Below are positions 39,901 to 53,000 of a stretch of DNA of 64,000 nucleotides, piece after piece. This stretch comes from Pipra filicauda (lineage: Eukaryota; Chordata; Aves; Passeriformes; Pipridae): the NCBI RefSeq assembly GCF_003945595.2, contig NW_024104532.1, forward strand, positions 8,711,799 through 8,775,798. The letters are read 5' to 3'. Each line of letters starts with the position of its first letter. Position 1 is the first letter of the stretch. The position numbers and the translations under genes were made by a program. The notes below the pieces were generated by a model. That model was not told the origin of the DNA. It did not search any database and worked only from the letters and a program-made list of their open reading frames with translations.

Positions 39901-42900
39901 TTACAATAAACAAACCCCATTTACAAAAGCCTGGGTTGCACAATGATTACACAAACTGAGGAATCATTTGATCAAAAGCAGAAGAACGAAATCCTCAAAG
40001 AATCCTCTCTTGCAGGAAAACAAGCACGGAGATTTCCAAATTTTTCACATTCCCTGCACAAGCTGTTTACTTCAGCCAACCCTGACCCAAGGCAGCGCTG
40101 AGCACAAGTGGGGCTGCACTCCAGGGGATCCATCCCCTCCCCTTATCCCACCAGGGCATTCCCAATGGCCCACCTGACCTCCCACACCTGCAGGCACACA
40201 CACTGAGTGACACAGGTGACACAAGCCCTGTGTCAATGCCTGTGCTGTGACACTGTACAGCTTTTTAACAGCCCTTGTGACAAGAGCAATCCAGAAGCAG
40301 CCAGTGACGTGGTCCAGTCTCGCAGCTGTCATGGGAGGAGAAAAAAACTCCAATTTCCAGCATCAGGGAAAAGAGCAGAGGTGGATTAAGCAGGAACAAG
40401 TGGAAAAAAAAATAAAAGAACACAAGAGGTTTTTGCTGGACCAGTTTCTTTCCTTCGTGGAGTTGAAGAACCCTTAGTTCATCTATTATATATTTTTTAA
40501 ATCATTATTTTAATACACCACAGACTTCAGAGTGCCACACTCACATCCACCTTTCGTTGCATTCAGTCAAAAATTATTTTAATCAAGTAAAATACAATAT
40601 CCACATTACTTACTACAGGACTGAGCTATTATATCTGTCTTTTGGAATGAAATATATGTTCACTGGGCAGTGAGGAAGTAGCCAGTCCATTAACATGGAC
40701 TTAAGGCTGGGGGGAAGGGGTTGTGATTTGGGTTATTTGGAGGTTTTGTTTGTTTTTCTGTTTCAAGAGGATTCAATGGATTTTGAGCTCTATCTCCATG
40801 TATTTGTAATGTTGAATTTCCAAATTACTTGACTTGCAGTTTCCTATTGAGTCCTATGGATTGTCCTTCTTGTGGTATAGCTCAGTTCCTGGAGGACTTA
40901 AGTGCCCTATGCATGTTCCACTGGGATATGTCTGATATTCAGCATTAGTACAAGTAAAACTCAGGCCTCAGTGTGTTTCACAGATACTCTCTCCTATATC
41001 ACATGAAACTGTGACCTCACAAAAACATGAAGTAAGCAGAGATGCAATGTCCACTCTTCCCAAACACAAAAATCCCCCAGCACACAGCTAAAAGAGAAAT
41101 GTTATATGTTTGTACCTGAAACTAAAAATATAAGGGGAAAAAAAATGGGAGAATTATACTTCAAAATTAACTCATATCTCACTGACTTTTCTACTTGCTC
41201 TTTCCAGAAAAATCATTAATTCAACAGACCTTTTTCATCCCATGCAGCAGTTTTTGTATGTACATTGCACATATTAATTCTCATGGAGCAATGTAAAAGA
41301 CTTATGAAGCAACTCAGCAAGAATGCACATCAGAATAGAAGTCTGTATGCAAATATCTAAACTGGAAAGACATAAATTGTGTTTAGAAAGTGAAAGACTT
41401 GAATATATTTTCTTCAGGGATCACCCCTGCAGCTGTGCATGTCAAAAGCCCTCATTAACAGCTGGGCACACAGACACTAAAATACCACAGGATAACATGA
41501 TTTAAATTAAATAACAGTTGTGAAACAAAAGGAATGTTTATTTTGTAGTTTCTTCTATGTCAGATTCACATTTGGCATCCACAAAGGCTACTTCTGCTTT
41601 CAGGCATAAAACCTGAGCAGGTATTTGGGACTGCATTGTGTATATTGCAGAGTTCAACTCGAGGGGACCTTTGAATTTTCTTTAACTTTGGCAATCATGA
41701 ACTAAAATATGCTTATTTGATATAAATTTGATACACTTAAGAATTCACACACGTGTGAAATACTGAGTGGGGCTGTTTTAACCACAACATGCACTGGTGA
41801 ACCTTCTGCCAAATTTTATTTACCAAGAGCACTGCTCGTTTGATTGCCTTGGCAATGACATCTGGCTAAACAGGATTTTGACACAGAGGGCCAAATTTGA
41901 CAGCCATTAAATTGCAAAACAAATCAGCTAATAGAAATCAGCTAGGATTAGATGTATCCCAGAGACACTTCCACAAACATTTGATTTCAGTTTGTGATAC
42001 GCTGGTTTACCCCAGTTAAGACACAAATCTCGTCCCATTTACATAAGTTTTCTTCTGGAAAAGCCAGATCTGTCCTTCACACAGCAGAGTTGAAAAGATG
42101 CCTTCAACAAGTGGGGGATTTTTTGGCACAAGTCTCTGCTAAAAACCCATTGGTAGAATTTTCTACTGACTGATTAGTGGCATGTCCTATTTGCCTATTG
42201 ATTTATGGCTTCTGATTAGGCTGGCTGGGGAATGCATTGCCAAACAGCATCCCATGTGAAGTCTGTTTTATTTTGGGCTGGCCTGTTACTCATTTTCACA
42301 TACAGAGGTCCTCTTAAATAGAACATGAAATGAAGGCTGTCATAAGTATAAATTTGTGTACAATCGAGTTCTATTACATGCTTTGATTACAGAAGGGAAG
42401 GTCTTACCCCACAATTTTCCCTGCTCAGCTCAGACTGCCTATTTTCTGCTCCTTACGTGGTTATTATTGCAACCACTGAAATTAAAACAAGGCTGCCTTA
42501 ACGTTCAGGGGAGTATTTTTGGGAGCTTCTTCTCTTCAGGCTCAAATCTCACACACACAGATCTGCCTCTCCTTGATAAGCAATCTTTGCAAAATGCAGA
42601 GGCACTACCTGGGCGATGCTTTACTGTTCATTTTTGTGAACAAACCAGAGTTCCCAGAGATTCCTCTTAGATTTGCATTGTTTTAGTGAGATTTTATCAC
42701 CATATCTTCAGGTGAGCAAGAACAAATCCTAGAGAAATTCAGAGCTGTGAGAATTGACCCAAACATGCCATGAACACAACAAGCCAGGAGCATCAGGCAT
42801 CAGCTGCCACTGCTCCAAAGAGAAATGCATTAATATCTGGAGCAAACAACTTCTCCCAGTATTAATCATAAAGCCAAATGAGAAGTGCAGAAACATTTAG

Positions 42901-44569
42901 AAAAGAAAAAAGCATCCTCTGACTGTATAATCCTCAGGAGGTTTCCAGGCCACAGAATGCAGGATAACTGCATTCCTCCCATACCAATCCCTTGCTTGAA
43001 GAAATCAGGCCTGGAATCTGTTTCTGAAACTCATTTAGCAGACCTGTTTTTCCCAAAGCTGAGAGAACAGACTAAAATTCAAAGAAACCTGCACATGTGA
43101 AAAACAATGGATGCTCCTAATTAATCAATCACTCCCCCAAAAAGTTTTAACATCTCCCTATTTTAAAACTAATTTTTAAGCTTTTGTAAATGTTAAAATA
43201 TGATAATTTCACGTGCATAATACTAAAGGAACTTCTTTCTAGAAGTCATTAACTGTTAAAGGGTTCATAGTGGGTTAGCTGCAAAAGAATTAATGTAGCA
43301 CAAATAAAATGCATCTTGAAGACAGGAATTTCAATTCTTTTTCAATTCAAATGTTACATTTTCCCAAATCCAAATGCTATTGTCAGTCCCAGAGGAAAAG
43401 CACTGTGGCTCCCCATATTGTACATTGTAAAATTTTGTGGCAGAAGAAGACTTAGAATAGGACTTAAATATCTTGAAACAAACTTCTGTTTAAGTGTAAA
43501 TAAAACCTGTATATTTTGAGATCTTCCAAAATCCCCACAAACCAAAATTTTAAAATACTAGTACATCTAAATGAGAAAAACCTTTAAAAAGCACCACTTG
43601 AAAGCAAACAACCCTGCAAATAGCACATAGCTGATAGGAATGTCAAAACATGGGCAAGTGGTGATGCTGAAATGTCTATCAGCATTCCTTCCTGAAGCAA
43701 AAAATGTTGGTGAAATAAAGCCCATTTCACAGGGTGCATTTTGCCAAATCTGACAAAAGTGGTCTCTCAATTCTTGTCCATCCATTCATAGCAGACATTC
43801 GAAAAACTATTTGTAGTCTGAGCTCAAGTGTTCTCCAGTTTGCTAAATGTTCTCTTCTCATATTAAGAAAAACAATTAAAAATTAAATCAAAAGCAGGCT
43901 CATCATATTTGGGAGGAATTCAGATCCCAGGGGCTGGTGCTGTAACTGTGTTCACTTCAGGAAGGCTGCAAATCCTCCTCGATTCCATACCTGCAGGGTA
44001 AATGCTGGTGTTGCAGATGCACAAGCCAACTAATTTACTCATTTGGGGTCAAAGTCTGTAAATTAAAGCATTGGTTGCCTTGGGAATCTCATGATAAGTT
44101 TGTATTTAACAGTGGCTGATACTTAAATGGTACAAACTCAACTCAGGAGATTTTGATTTTTAGTTTGCCTACTAAACCACAGTTAAACCTTACATCCACC
44201 TCAAACTGACATATGTTTGTTTCTACATAATTACCCACATGTTACTCTTTCCAATCCAGAGTTCATCAATTAAATGCTCACTGCACCCTGGCTTAGGGCT
44301 GATCCTTCCATGAAGGTTTGCTAACAGCACCTGGACCCTCATGTATCTTGTCTGAATCTCCAGTTTCTTTCAATTTAAAACATGCAGCATAAAAGCTTCA
44401 GAGAAAAGAATAACCTGATATTCTGTTAAATGTTAATTCAAATAGACAGCATGTTAAATTTTTCTATAAACATTTTTTAATCTCCCCATGATTTCATTCC
44501 TTACTTTTTATTCAGTTGGCCAAGGCAATTTCTGCTGGACTTCATCATCTTCTTCCACTTATAGTATGA
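36983..44569. other. Non-coding stretch, no gene recognised
   Basis: No gene is recognised. There is an (AAAC)n run at 37229-37249. A minus-strand open segment ending at a canonical donor near 38745 is discussed as a finding. The stretch 42160-42290 is unique AT-leaning DNA of the kind often seen in conserved non-coding elements, but I have no evidence of conservation. Short duplications such as AAATCAGCTA at about 41921 and 41935 are present. Confidence 0.55.
37229..37249. repeat. (AAAC)n simple repeat
   Basis: A short run of AAAC units following an A run. Confidence 0.9.
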
Positions 44570-44570
44570 C

Positions 44571-44724
44571 ATGGCACAGGCTGCCCCATCCCTGGGAATG
44601 TCCAAGGCCAGGTTGGACAGGGGCTGGAACAAGCTGGGATAGTGGAAGGTGTCCCTGCCCATGGCAGGGGAGGTGGAAGAAGGTGGTCTTGAAGGTCTCT
44701 CCCAACCCAAACCATTCTATGATC
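44571..44724 (+). mobile_element. CR1 LINE 3' end fragment with internal deletion
   Basis: This is a ~154-bp CR1 3' end. It reads GGCACAGGCTGCCCCATCCC, then AAGGCCAGGTTGGACAGGGG, GGATAGTGGAAGGTGTCCCT, CCCATGGCAGGGG, GGTCTTGAAGGTCTCTCCCA and CCCAACCCAAACCATTCTAT, ending at GATCAT. Compared with the usual CR1 layout, about 20 bases appear to be missing between CAGGCTGCCC and CATCCCTGG, probably a deletion at short repeats. The GGGATAGTGGAAGGTGTCCC variant is one I associate with songbird CR1 copies, which is only a memory-based hint. Frames crossing it on both strands are not genes. Confidence 0.96.
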
Positions 44725-46923
44725 ATACTGACAGAAGAATCTCTTTTCCAGAACGAAAACCAGACTACCAATAACAGCTATGGCCTTATCTGCATTCATG
44801 AGGCTCCATAATCAGGCATGTCAACAAAACCAGGAGAGCTCCAACCTCCCAGAAATGAGAAGTCACATGGAAGGTTAATGATGTGCACAAGCAGCTTCCT
44901 TGCTCTCCAGCCAAATTCTTGAGAAACTTTGGCACAAAGTTGATCAGGCACCAAATAAACCTGCAGGAAATCTTTCTCCTGCTGCTGAAAGGATGACCTA
45001 AATTCTCAAGGATCTAAACTGTGAACTTCCCTTCTATGGCACACACATTTCCATCTGTGCTGTGCACAGGGCTGATTTTCCACAAAGATTTCACACACAA
45101 ATAAGCCCAAGCTATGTTTTGGAGGTAGTTTTATATTACCAGGTGTAAAACTCCCTGGAAGAAAAAGTTATGTAAGCCTGTGAACCACAGGTGTCTGTAT
45201 TTTCCTTGAAATGTCAGAACATTTGCAAGTGGACACTGTGTTGGTGCAGACATTGTGAGGCAAGTGAAAAGAAACAAGAGAATGACACCCAAACTTGTCC
45301 AATCACACAGAATATGAGCACAGGGCACAACTGGATCCACTTAGGCCACCACATCCAAACCTGTAAGGTGCAAGCCCAACAAGGATGCCCCAAATCAGTA
45401 AATTTTTCACCTAAGGACCCATAAAAAGCTCAGATGAATAACTAATACCAATCTGGGGTTTAGCATAAATCATTTTATTCTTACACATTCATTGCTAAAC
45501 ATTGCTTATTTTCTGTAAAACAGCAGCATTTTACCTCACATGACAAACACACTGAAAATCATTTTTCTACCTCAGTCCCTACAGTAATGATATATTTATC
45601 CTAAACAGGAATTAACCTTCCTTTCTTTCAGCCTGGCTTCACAAGACAAGGGAGCCACATGTCACCTCCCCAGATCTGATGTGACTGCACTCAGCTTTCC
45701 CACTGCCTCATCACTGATGACATCCACAACAGTGCCTCTCACCACGGTGCCTGTGAATACCTCAAATATATCACCAGCAGATCCAAAGGAAGGTGCAATA
45801 TCTGCAAAAGCAGATGGTGGAATAAGCCTGGCCAGTTGGATAAAAGCCCAGGTTTTCATACCTTAAAATCAATTGAAAGCTTGAGCAAAACGAATCCAAC
45901 AGCTCTCTGAATACGTCCAGATTTGCACTTCAGCATAGTTTTTGCATGAGCAACCTTTCTTTAAAGGGTCTGGAACGGTGCTTAACCAGAGAAATGGAGA
46001 AAGCACGTTGCCATGTAATGAAAGGAAAACCAGAATCTAGAATACAACCTGATGACTGGTATATAGCACATAAAAAATAATAAGGAATTGAAAAGAAAAG
46101 AGAGACAATGAGGCATATGGCTTTAAAGGATAAAACATTCCCCCAAAATGTCACAGTGACATCCACAGCAGAGAGCATTTATCAAAAGGAACTTTCCCCC
46201 AGTTGTCCTCCTACAACCTGAAATTTGGATTTCTGTGTTTTCTTCCACCCCTTCACACTCCAGAGCCTCAGAGGAGCATCCAGAGTAAACAGAGACCACA
46301 TGAGAAAAACCTTGTGACCTTAAATGTTATAATGGACTTTAATGTTCACCATTTCAGCTGTAAGCCTACAGCAGGGGTCCTGAGGGGATATCAGTGCACC
46401 AATAGTTCTAGCAGGAAGAGCCCCTTAAAAGCATGAAAGAACTTAACACAGAAATTGGATTTTTTGAAATGATTTTCCTGAACATTTGCAGTGGGACTGC
46501 TGTCTAGAGTCAGCTACTTCAATAAAAACACCTGCTTGCTCAAGAAAAAAGGCACTCTCAGATGTGTTGATATAAAGAGATTTAAACCAAAGAGGACTTC
46601 TTTATATCCTTCGTTTCTTCATCCACCAAAATCAAAAGAGAAAAATGTAAATCTTGTACACTAAAAGGTTGCTACAGAATATATACAGGAAGAGAAATTT
46701 GTAGCACCCAGAGGCAAATATTTAACATGTAACAGTTCTGTGGGGAAGCACCATATAGTTCAGTGTTCAACATTAAAAATGCCTGTCAACAGTTGCTCAC
46801 CTCCACTCACACAGTGGCTACAACCAACCTCCTGCTCTGAGCCTTCACTTGGCCATCTGGGAAAGCAGTGAGATCTCTTTCTTCCTCTTAAACCCGAATT
46901 AGATTTTTTGAAAAATCTTTCTT

Positions 46924-47045
46924 AGTTTATTAATTTTTATTTATTTATAGTTTTATATATATAATTTATTTTTATATATATTTTATATATAATATTTATA
47001 TGATTTATTTATAGTTTAATATAATGATTTTTTTTTATTTCTTCT
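46924..47045. repeat. AT-rich low-complexity block
   Basis: About 120 bases consist almost entirely of A and T, built from TTTAT, TATATA and ATTTAT words and ending in a T run. It is a degenerate AT microsatellite. Such blocks can melt easily or act as matrix-attachment DNA, but nothing specific supports that here. Confidence 0.9.
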
Positions 47046-50000
47046 TAATCATTATAGGTTAGGCATGACTGGTGGCAGGGCAACAGGTGACAATGTTGTT
47101 TTCCTCAGCTGATCAGAGCAAACTTACTCCCATAAAGCGACTGGGCATGGTTTCTAAATAATTCTTTTCTGCCTGTAAAATAAGAACTGGACTATTTATT
47201 CATTCTCCCCCCTTCTGTAACTGAAGACACATCCATCTCAGGGGTGATGTGGCACTTTTTGGGCAAGTCTCTAAGGCCTTGCAAACTGGTGCTCTCCTGG
47301 TCTCCACCTGTGGGTTACAACTTATTTCTCATGATGGATAAAACATTGAGCTGCAGCAGTTTAGGGCTATGTGGGATCCAGGGGGACAGGAACAACACAA
47401 CATCCACATAAACTGAAATAAAGATGGTTAAAACCACCTCAGGGTCTCGGGCACCATAAAACTACAGGGGATTCAGGAGTCTCTTGGGAGATGATCATTC
47501 TTATAGAAGCCCAGATTTATTCCAACACATTTTGTATCTCTTGGAATCCTCTACCTGAGCTTTTCAAAACCAGCCTGGGACGTGTATTCTCTTCAGCACA
47601 GAAAGATGTCCTCTGAACCCCGTGCCCATATTTTGATACCACTCCTTTCAGTTATCAAATACTTCAAACATTTGAAAGCTAAAACCTTGAAGCTTTTAAA
47701 TAGCATAATGTCAATCACCCAAAGCAAAAACCACTTGAGCAAAAGGTATCACTGCTTGTTTTTGCAGCTAACATTTCTTTATGACATCACTTGAACTTCG
47801 TTTCTTTTCGTTCAGGGCAGTATTCTTAAATTTCTGAAACTCAAGGAAGCATAAAAATGTATAATAAGAAGAGAAATATATGTTGCATTCAATAAAAATA
47901 CTTTGGAAATTGGATATTTGCAAGATACCAAATTGAATTAGCTGATGGTCTCAGTGCTCTAAAGAAAAAGCACTAGACCTCTTAAAGTGGGGGCAAGAAA
48001 GGAGATTGAGATCCTTGTAGTCTAATTTTCTGAACCAACTTGGTGTACATTCACATGTCATTTAAAAACCCAAGGCTTTTTACAGCTACAACTGCCTCCT
48101 ATCTTGTACATCCTGAGTTGTACATCTAAGCACCAAGTCAGACTCTAGGGCTAAAATGTTTAACCCACAAATTCCTGATGTTATAAGAGCACATATGAGA
48201 TACTTTCTTAAAATCCTTCTGCCTAAAGGCAAAAATTTATTTTTTTCTTATAATCAAACCAACTATAGTTGGGATTTTTCAGTGCTGTTGGAATTATTCT
48301 AAGATTTCCATCAATTTGAACCAAAGTAATCTGTGTTTTTAAATTAAAGAAGCATCCCTGGTAAAGCAATAGCTATGATATTTTCATAATTTTGATCAAA
48401 TTCCTAGAAAATCTTGTCACAAAGAAAATAAACCAATATATATTTTATAATTCCTTTTCAAATGGCTGGAAATGTTCAAAGTAAGGCTTTCTGGTAGAAT
48501 CTTCCCTCAATATTAACTTCAGAACTGGGATACTCTGCGCACAGAAGTAATGTCCTACATCACATTAATCACACAAACCCTCCTGTGTCAACTAATCAGC
48601 GCTCTGCCATAATGTCATTATCTCTCCTGAGAAGCTTTTAGCATCGTTCATTCATTCTTGCAACATTAATTGACATTTCTGACACAGAAAGGTTATGATC
48701 TCTTCAAATCAAGACTGAGATTTTATAACTCCGTGGGTACTTTCTCCTTAGGAACAATAGAGTATAACCATTTTACCTCTAAAAGAGACTTAATCCTCTG
48801 CTAGTCCCCTCTCAATACAAGGCACTGAACTGCCACATTTTCAAGATATTGGTTTTCAAAAGTCCTTCCCACTCTACACCAACCTCTGCATCAACTGCAG
48901 GCAGCAGCTCCAGGAAATGTAATTACTGAACAGCCTTGTATGTTTTGTAACTTGAACTGAAGAGCTCTAGTCATCTAAATTCCCCCTAATCGATCTTCAG
49001 CTCAAGCAAACCTTCTAATTGCAGTCACCAGAAAAAAAAAAAAAAGGCTCTTACTAAAAGATAAGACCACACAACAGAAAAGGAAAGAGACACATGTTTT
49101 GGGTTGGTTTATTCTGAATAGAATGCAGGAATTTATAATCCCTACAAGGAGATTCTTAACAGTTTGTTAAATTTGTGCCATTTCTCTGCCAGTCAATATT
49201 TCTCTCCTCATTTACCAGTTGCTTTAATTTAAAAAGATAGTTCATACTTTGATCCCCAAGCAACAGGTACACATGGATAAGAAAAAAAATAAACTGAAGA
49301 CAAACTAAGGTCTGCCCAGCAATGTGACCACAAAAGACACGAAACTTCAGCTTCAGAATATGAATTTGTTGCTATAAAAAGGATGAACCAGTTAGTACAT
49401 AGTGCCAGTACAGACCATTATAAAGGCATCTATGTGATACTTGTAGATGCAATTACAGGAACTAAGTGTTGGTCCTTGTTTACACAAGTCCATTCCAATA
49501 GTTGTGCAGTCAGTGCAATGCTCAGGGCAACAAACATGAGTGATTCAAATTCAAACCTGCCTGGAAATTATCACACTTTTTGTTCTGTGGAATTTCAGCA
49601 GCCACAGGAAACAGGACTTTGGAACATCCAAAAGAAGTGGAGCTGTGAAGTCAGGTTTCACACCTGCAAGCACCTCACTGACTTTCAAATTCATCAACAG
49701 CCAAACATGTACCTTCCATGAATTTATAGTTCAATTTGCAATCCAGCTCTCCAGGAACATATATCACAATCTTCCTTCTTCATCTTTTTCCACAATTTAA
49801 CCAGATCCATCTACAAAACTATGCAAGCACCACTCTCCCAGCACCCTCCAACCAGCTTCTGTCATCACCAAATCATCCTGCTGGGTAGGGAGAGGCTTTC
49901 AAGGTTCCCCAGGCTGCAGCCACCTCTCAGCACGCCCAATACACAAGGCAAACATCTACTCCAACATGTTTTGTGTTCCACAATAAATTAAAGTCAAATG

Positions 50001-53000
50001 AACTTTAATAAGCAAAGTAAAAAAGGCTTTGTAGTGTCCTACACCTGTGTCAAGAGAACAGTAATGATGGAAGAGAGCAGCTCAATGGACAGGTCACTGC
50101 ATCAGGTTGGGGTGTGGCAATCAATGCATGTTACAAATTAAACTCACCATGCCCACAACTATTTTGCTCTGCTTTTGCTGTCACTGCATGTTTCAGGTTA
50201 CTCTCTAACAGACTTTTGACACTAGTGCTTTCCAGGCTTCTTGCTTTTGAGAGTACAACAGACCTTCCCAAACGTAAAAAATCTTGAATTCACAAAAACA
50301 AAAGGCTTGAAAAACACTCAACTATGTTATACAGTCCAAAGAGCAGCATTTTGACATAATATGGTACAGTCTTTTAAAACTATGTTTGGATAAAGCACTC
50401 AGTGATATGATATAGATTTTTTTTTTTAATAGGCGATATGTTAGATCATGAATACTTCATTCTCTTCCTCGCTCACAGATAAAAAGGAAAAGCTGTTAAT
50501 TCTAAATCACCATTGAAAAAAAATAAAAATCTGGTGCTTTGCCTCAGATGACCGTAATTGGGATGATTTTGAACAGAAAAGCTCAGTGTGTCAAAAGCTT
50601 TTCTCTGAAATACAAGAACACTTTAAAAAGACTAAAATGCTTCAGCTGTTATCCAAATTGCAAATACTGCTTTCCTTTCTTTGCAACCCACTGCTAATGC
50701 CCCACAGCAGCTGTAACACCTACAGCCCTGCTTTGGGGCAGCATCTCACAACTGATGAGGTGTTGACTGACAACCAAATAAAGCTCATGGTTCTGTAAAT
50801 GAAGAAATAATAACGTTGCCACAAAGTAAGAGTGGTTGATTAGACCAACAGCTCAGTCCTCGTTAATGCCTTTCACTCTCAAATGATGACACCTTGGAAA
50901 AGTATCTGTTTACCTCCCTGCAGCCTCCAACACCAGAAACCTGAAGCAGGGCTGTTTCCTCATGAACAGCAGCGTTAGAATTCCCTGGACACTGTTCCAA
51001 AGTGATCACAACAAAGCAGGAAAACACTCTTCAATGGCAGAGCAACAGACTCAATGCAAATCAGGCTCGTTTTATCTCCCTTGCAGGGCACTTGAAGGTC
51101 AGACTTCACAGGTGGAGGGGTTTTCATGGAGCCATCAGGGAAGGGAGAGTTCCCCTGGAAAGGCAGGCTGGGCATGCCATGCAAACCTGAGGAAATGCCA
51201 ATCTATACCCTCTCATCAGTTACGTCATCCACAACTGCAACTCCAGCACAAGTCTAATTAAGCATCAGTATCTGACAAAAAAAATACATTTATCCTCTTC
51301 ACGATCACACAAAAACAAATCCTCTTTTTTGCATGATTACACACGAGGGTAGTTTAAAGACTTCAAGACAGTCTGAGACGTCTCCAAAAGCACACAACAT
51401 CACCCAGAAAAACAGAGACAAGATACTTAATCCCTGAGGTCAGGAAACTTATCTGACAAGATTATGATCATATTGTAAAAGGACTCCAGGTAGGACCAGA
51501 GGATCTCATCATGTGCCACATGGAAATGCAGATACACTTCACAGCTTTGTTCTAGATACAGTATTTAATCTGAAATTTAATACTGCTGAGGAAAATGCAA
51601 CATAATGACAAAAATTAAGTTTTAATTTTCTGAGAGGTTTTTCAGTCCAGAGATCACCACAGTATAAAACTGTATATAACATGTGTAAAGTTTTAAACGT
51701 TTAAACCTGTCTTGGGATGATCTGGTTGTATTTTAATATACTTATGGTAAATCAACTATTTTTCTTTTCTATGCTGTGAGAGTTTTTCACTTTAAAAACA
51801 CTTTGAGTCTTCAGGAAACAGTACTGAGAAATAATTGCCACCTGCTTTTGGAACTGCCTTTTACCCAATCCCCTGCCTGTATCCTGCCACTGTCCCAGGC
51901 AAGCCAGGCTCTGTCTGCTCGAGCAGCAAACCCTGGAGCACGTCAGGAGCCAGCCCACACTTACTTTGAACAGAAAGATGCTTTAACACTCCAGCTGTGT
52001 GGGGAAAATGAAAAATTTCTCAGCCACACCTTCTATTTTAGCCTTAAGAAAAAGCCATAATCGAACCAGTGTATTTTATACAGCTGTGCCCTGGCTTAAT
52101 TCCACTGCAGGCACACCCTGGAGTATTCCTTCCTCCCCCTGGAAGTGCCCCTTGCAGGGGCAAATCCAGGTTTCACAATCCCTCGGTAGCTGACTGCTCC
52201 TTTCTGACCAGCCCATGTGTCAGGTGACAGATTCAGCTGATATATTTACCATTTCATCTAATGCTTCATCCAGATTTTCATACCTGAAAATGCAATTCAG
52301 AATAAATGCTATTCTTCAGTGGGGGAAGGGAGTGTTTGTGTGGAATTATTTTCCTTTAATATCTGCTCACTGATTCTGATCCATCATAAAAGCTGCTGGA
52401 GAACAGTAGCATTAATAAAAGGATGGTTTCCATGGAGAACAAAAAAGGTCAAATCATAATTTATTGAAAAGAACTCAACTCCATCAGTTAAGCTTGATAC
52501 ACACTCAAAAATAATTAAAAAATGGCACCTCTGCCAATTGCTCACATGGCTTATGAACTGCAACTCGAAGGCAACATCTCAGGTAAAAGCTGTCATGGAA
52601 ATACATTTTTATTGCAAATGAGAAGTTGATGGGGAGATAAAGCAGGTGAGAAAGAGCTAAAGGAAAGAGAGCTACATGTCATGCACTCGTGGGGTGAGGT
52701 GTGCACATGGAATTTAATTTCTGTAATTAAATGTCAGGCTACATAAAGCAAGAATATAATTAGTTCAGCATAATTTAGTGCCATTCAGATGGAACTGGAG
52801 CCTTGTGTACTCACCAAACAATTTGTGCTAAAACAACACAAGCTGTTCAAACAAATTGACATTTTCAATTCCTACTTGTAGCAGACCTTTATTATCAGTT
52901 TCTGAGATGAAGATGTTTATTACGAATACAAAATCTTTCTAAATACTTTGGGAAGGATGAGCCTAGAAAATGTCAAAGCCATTTATCACAAAATAAGTCA

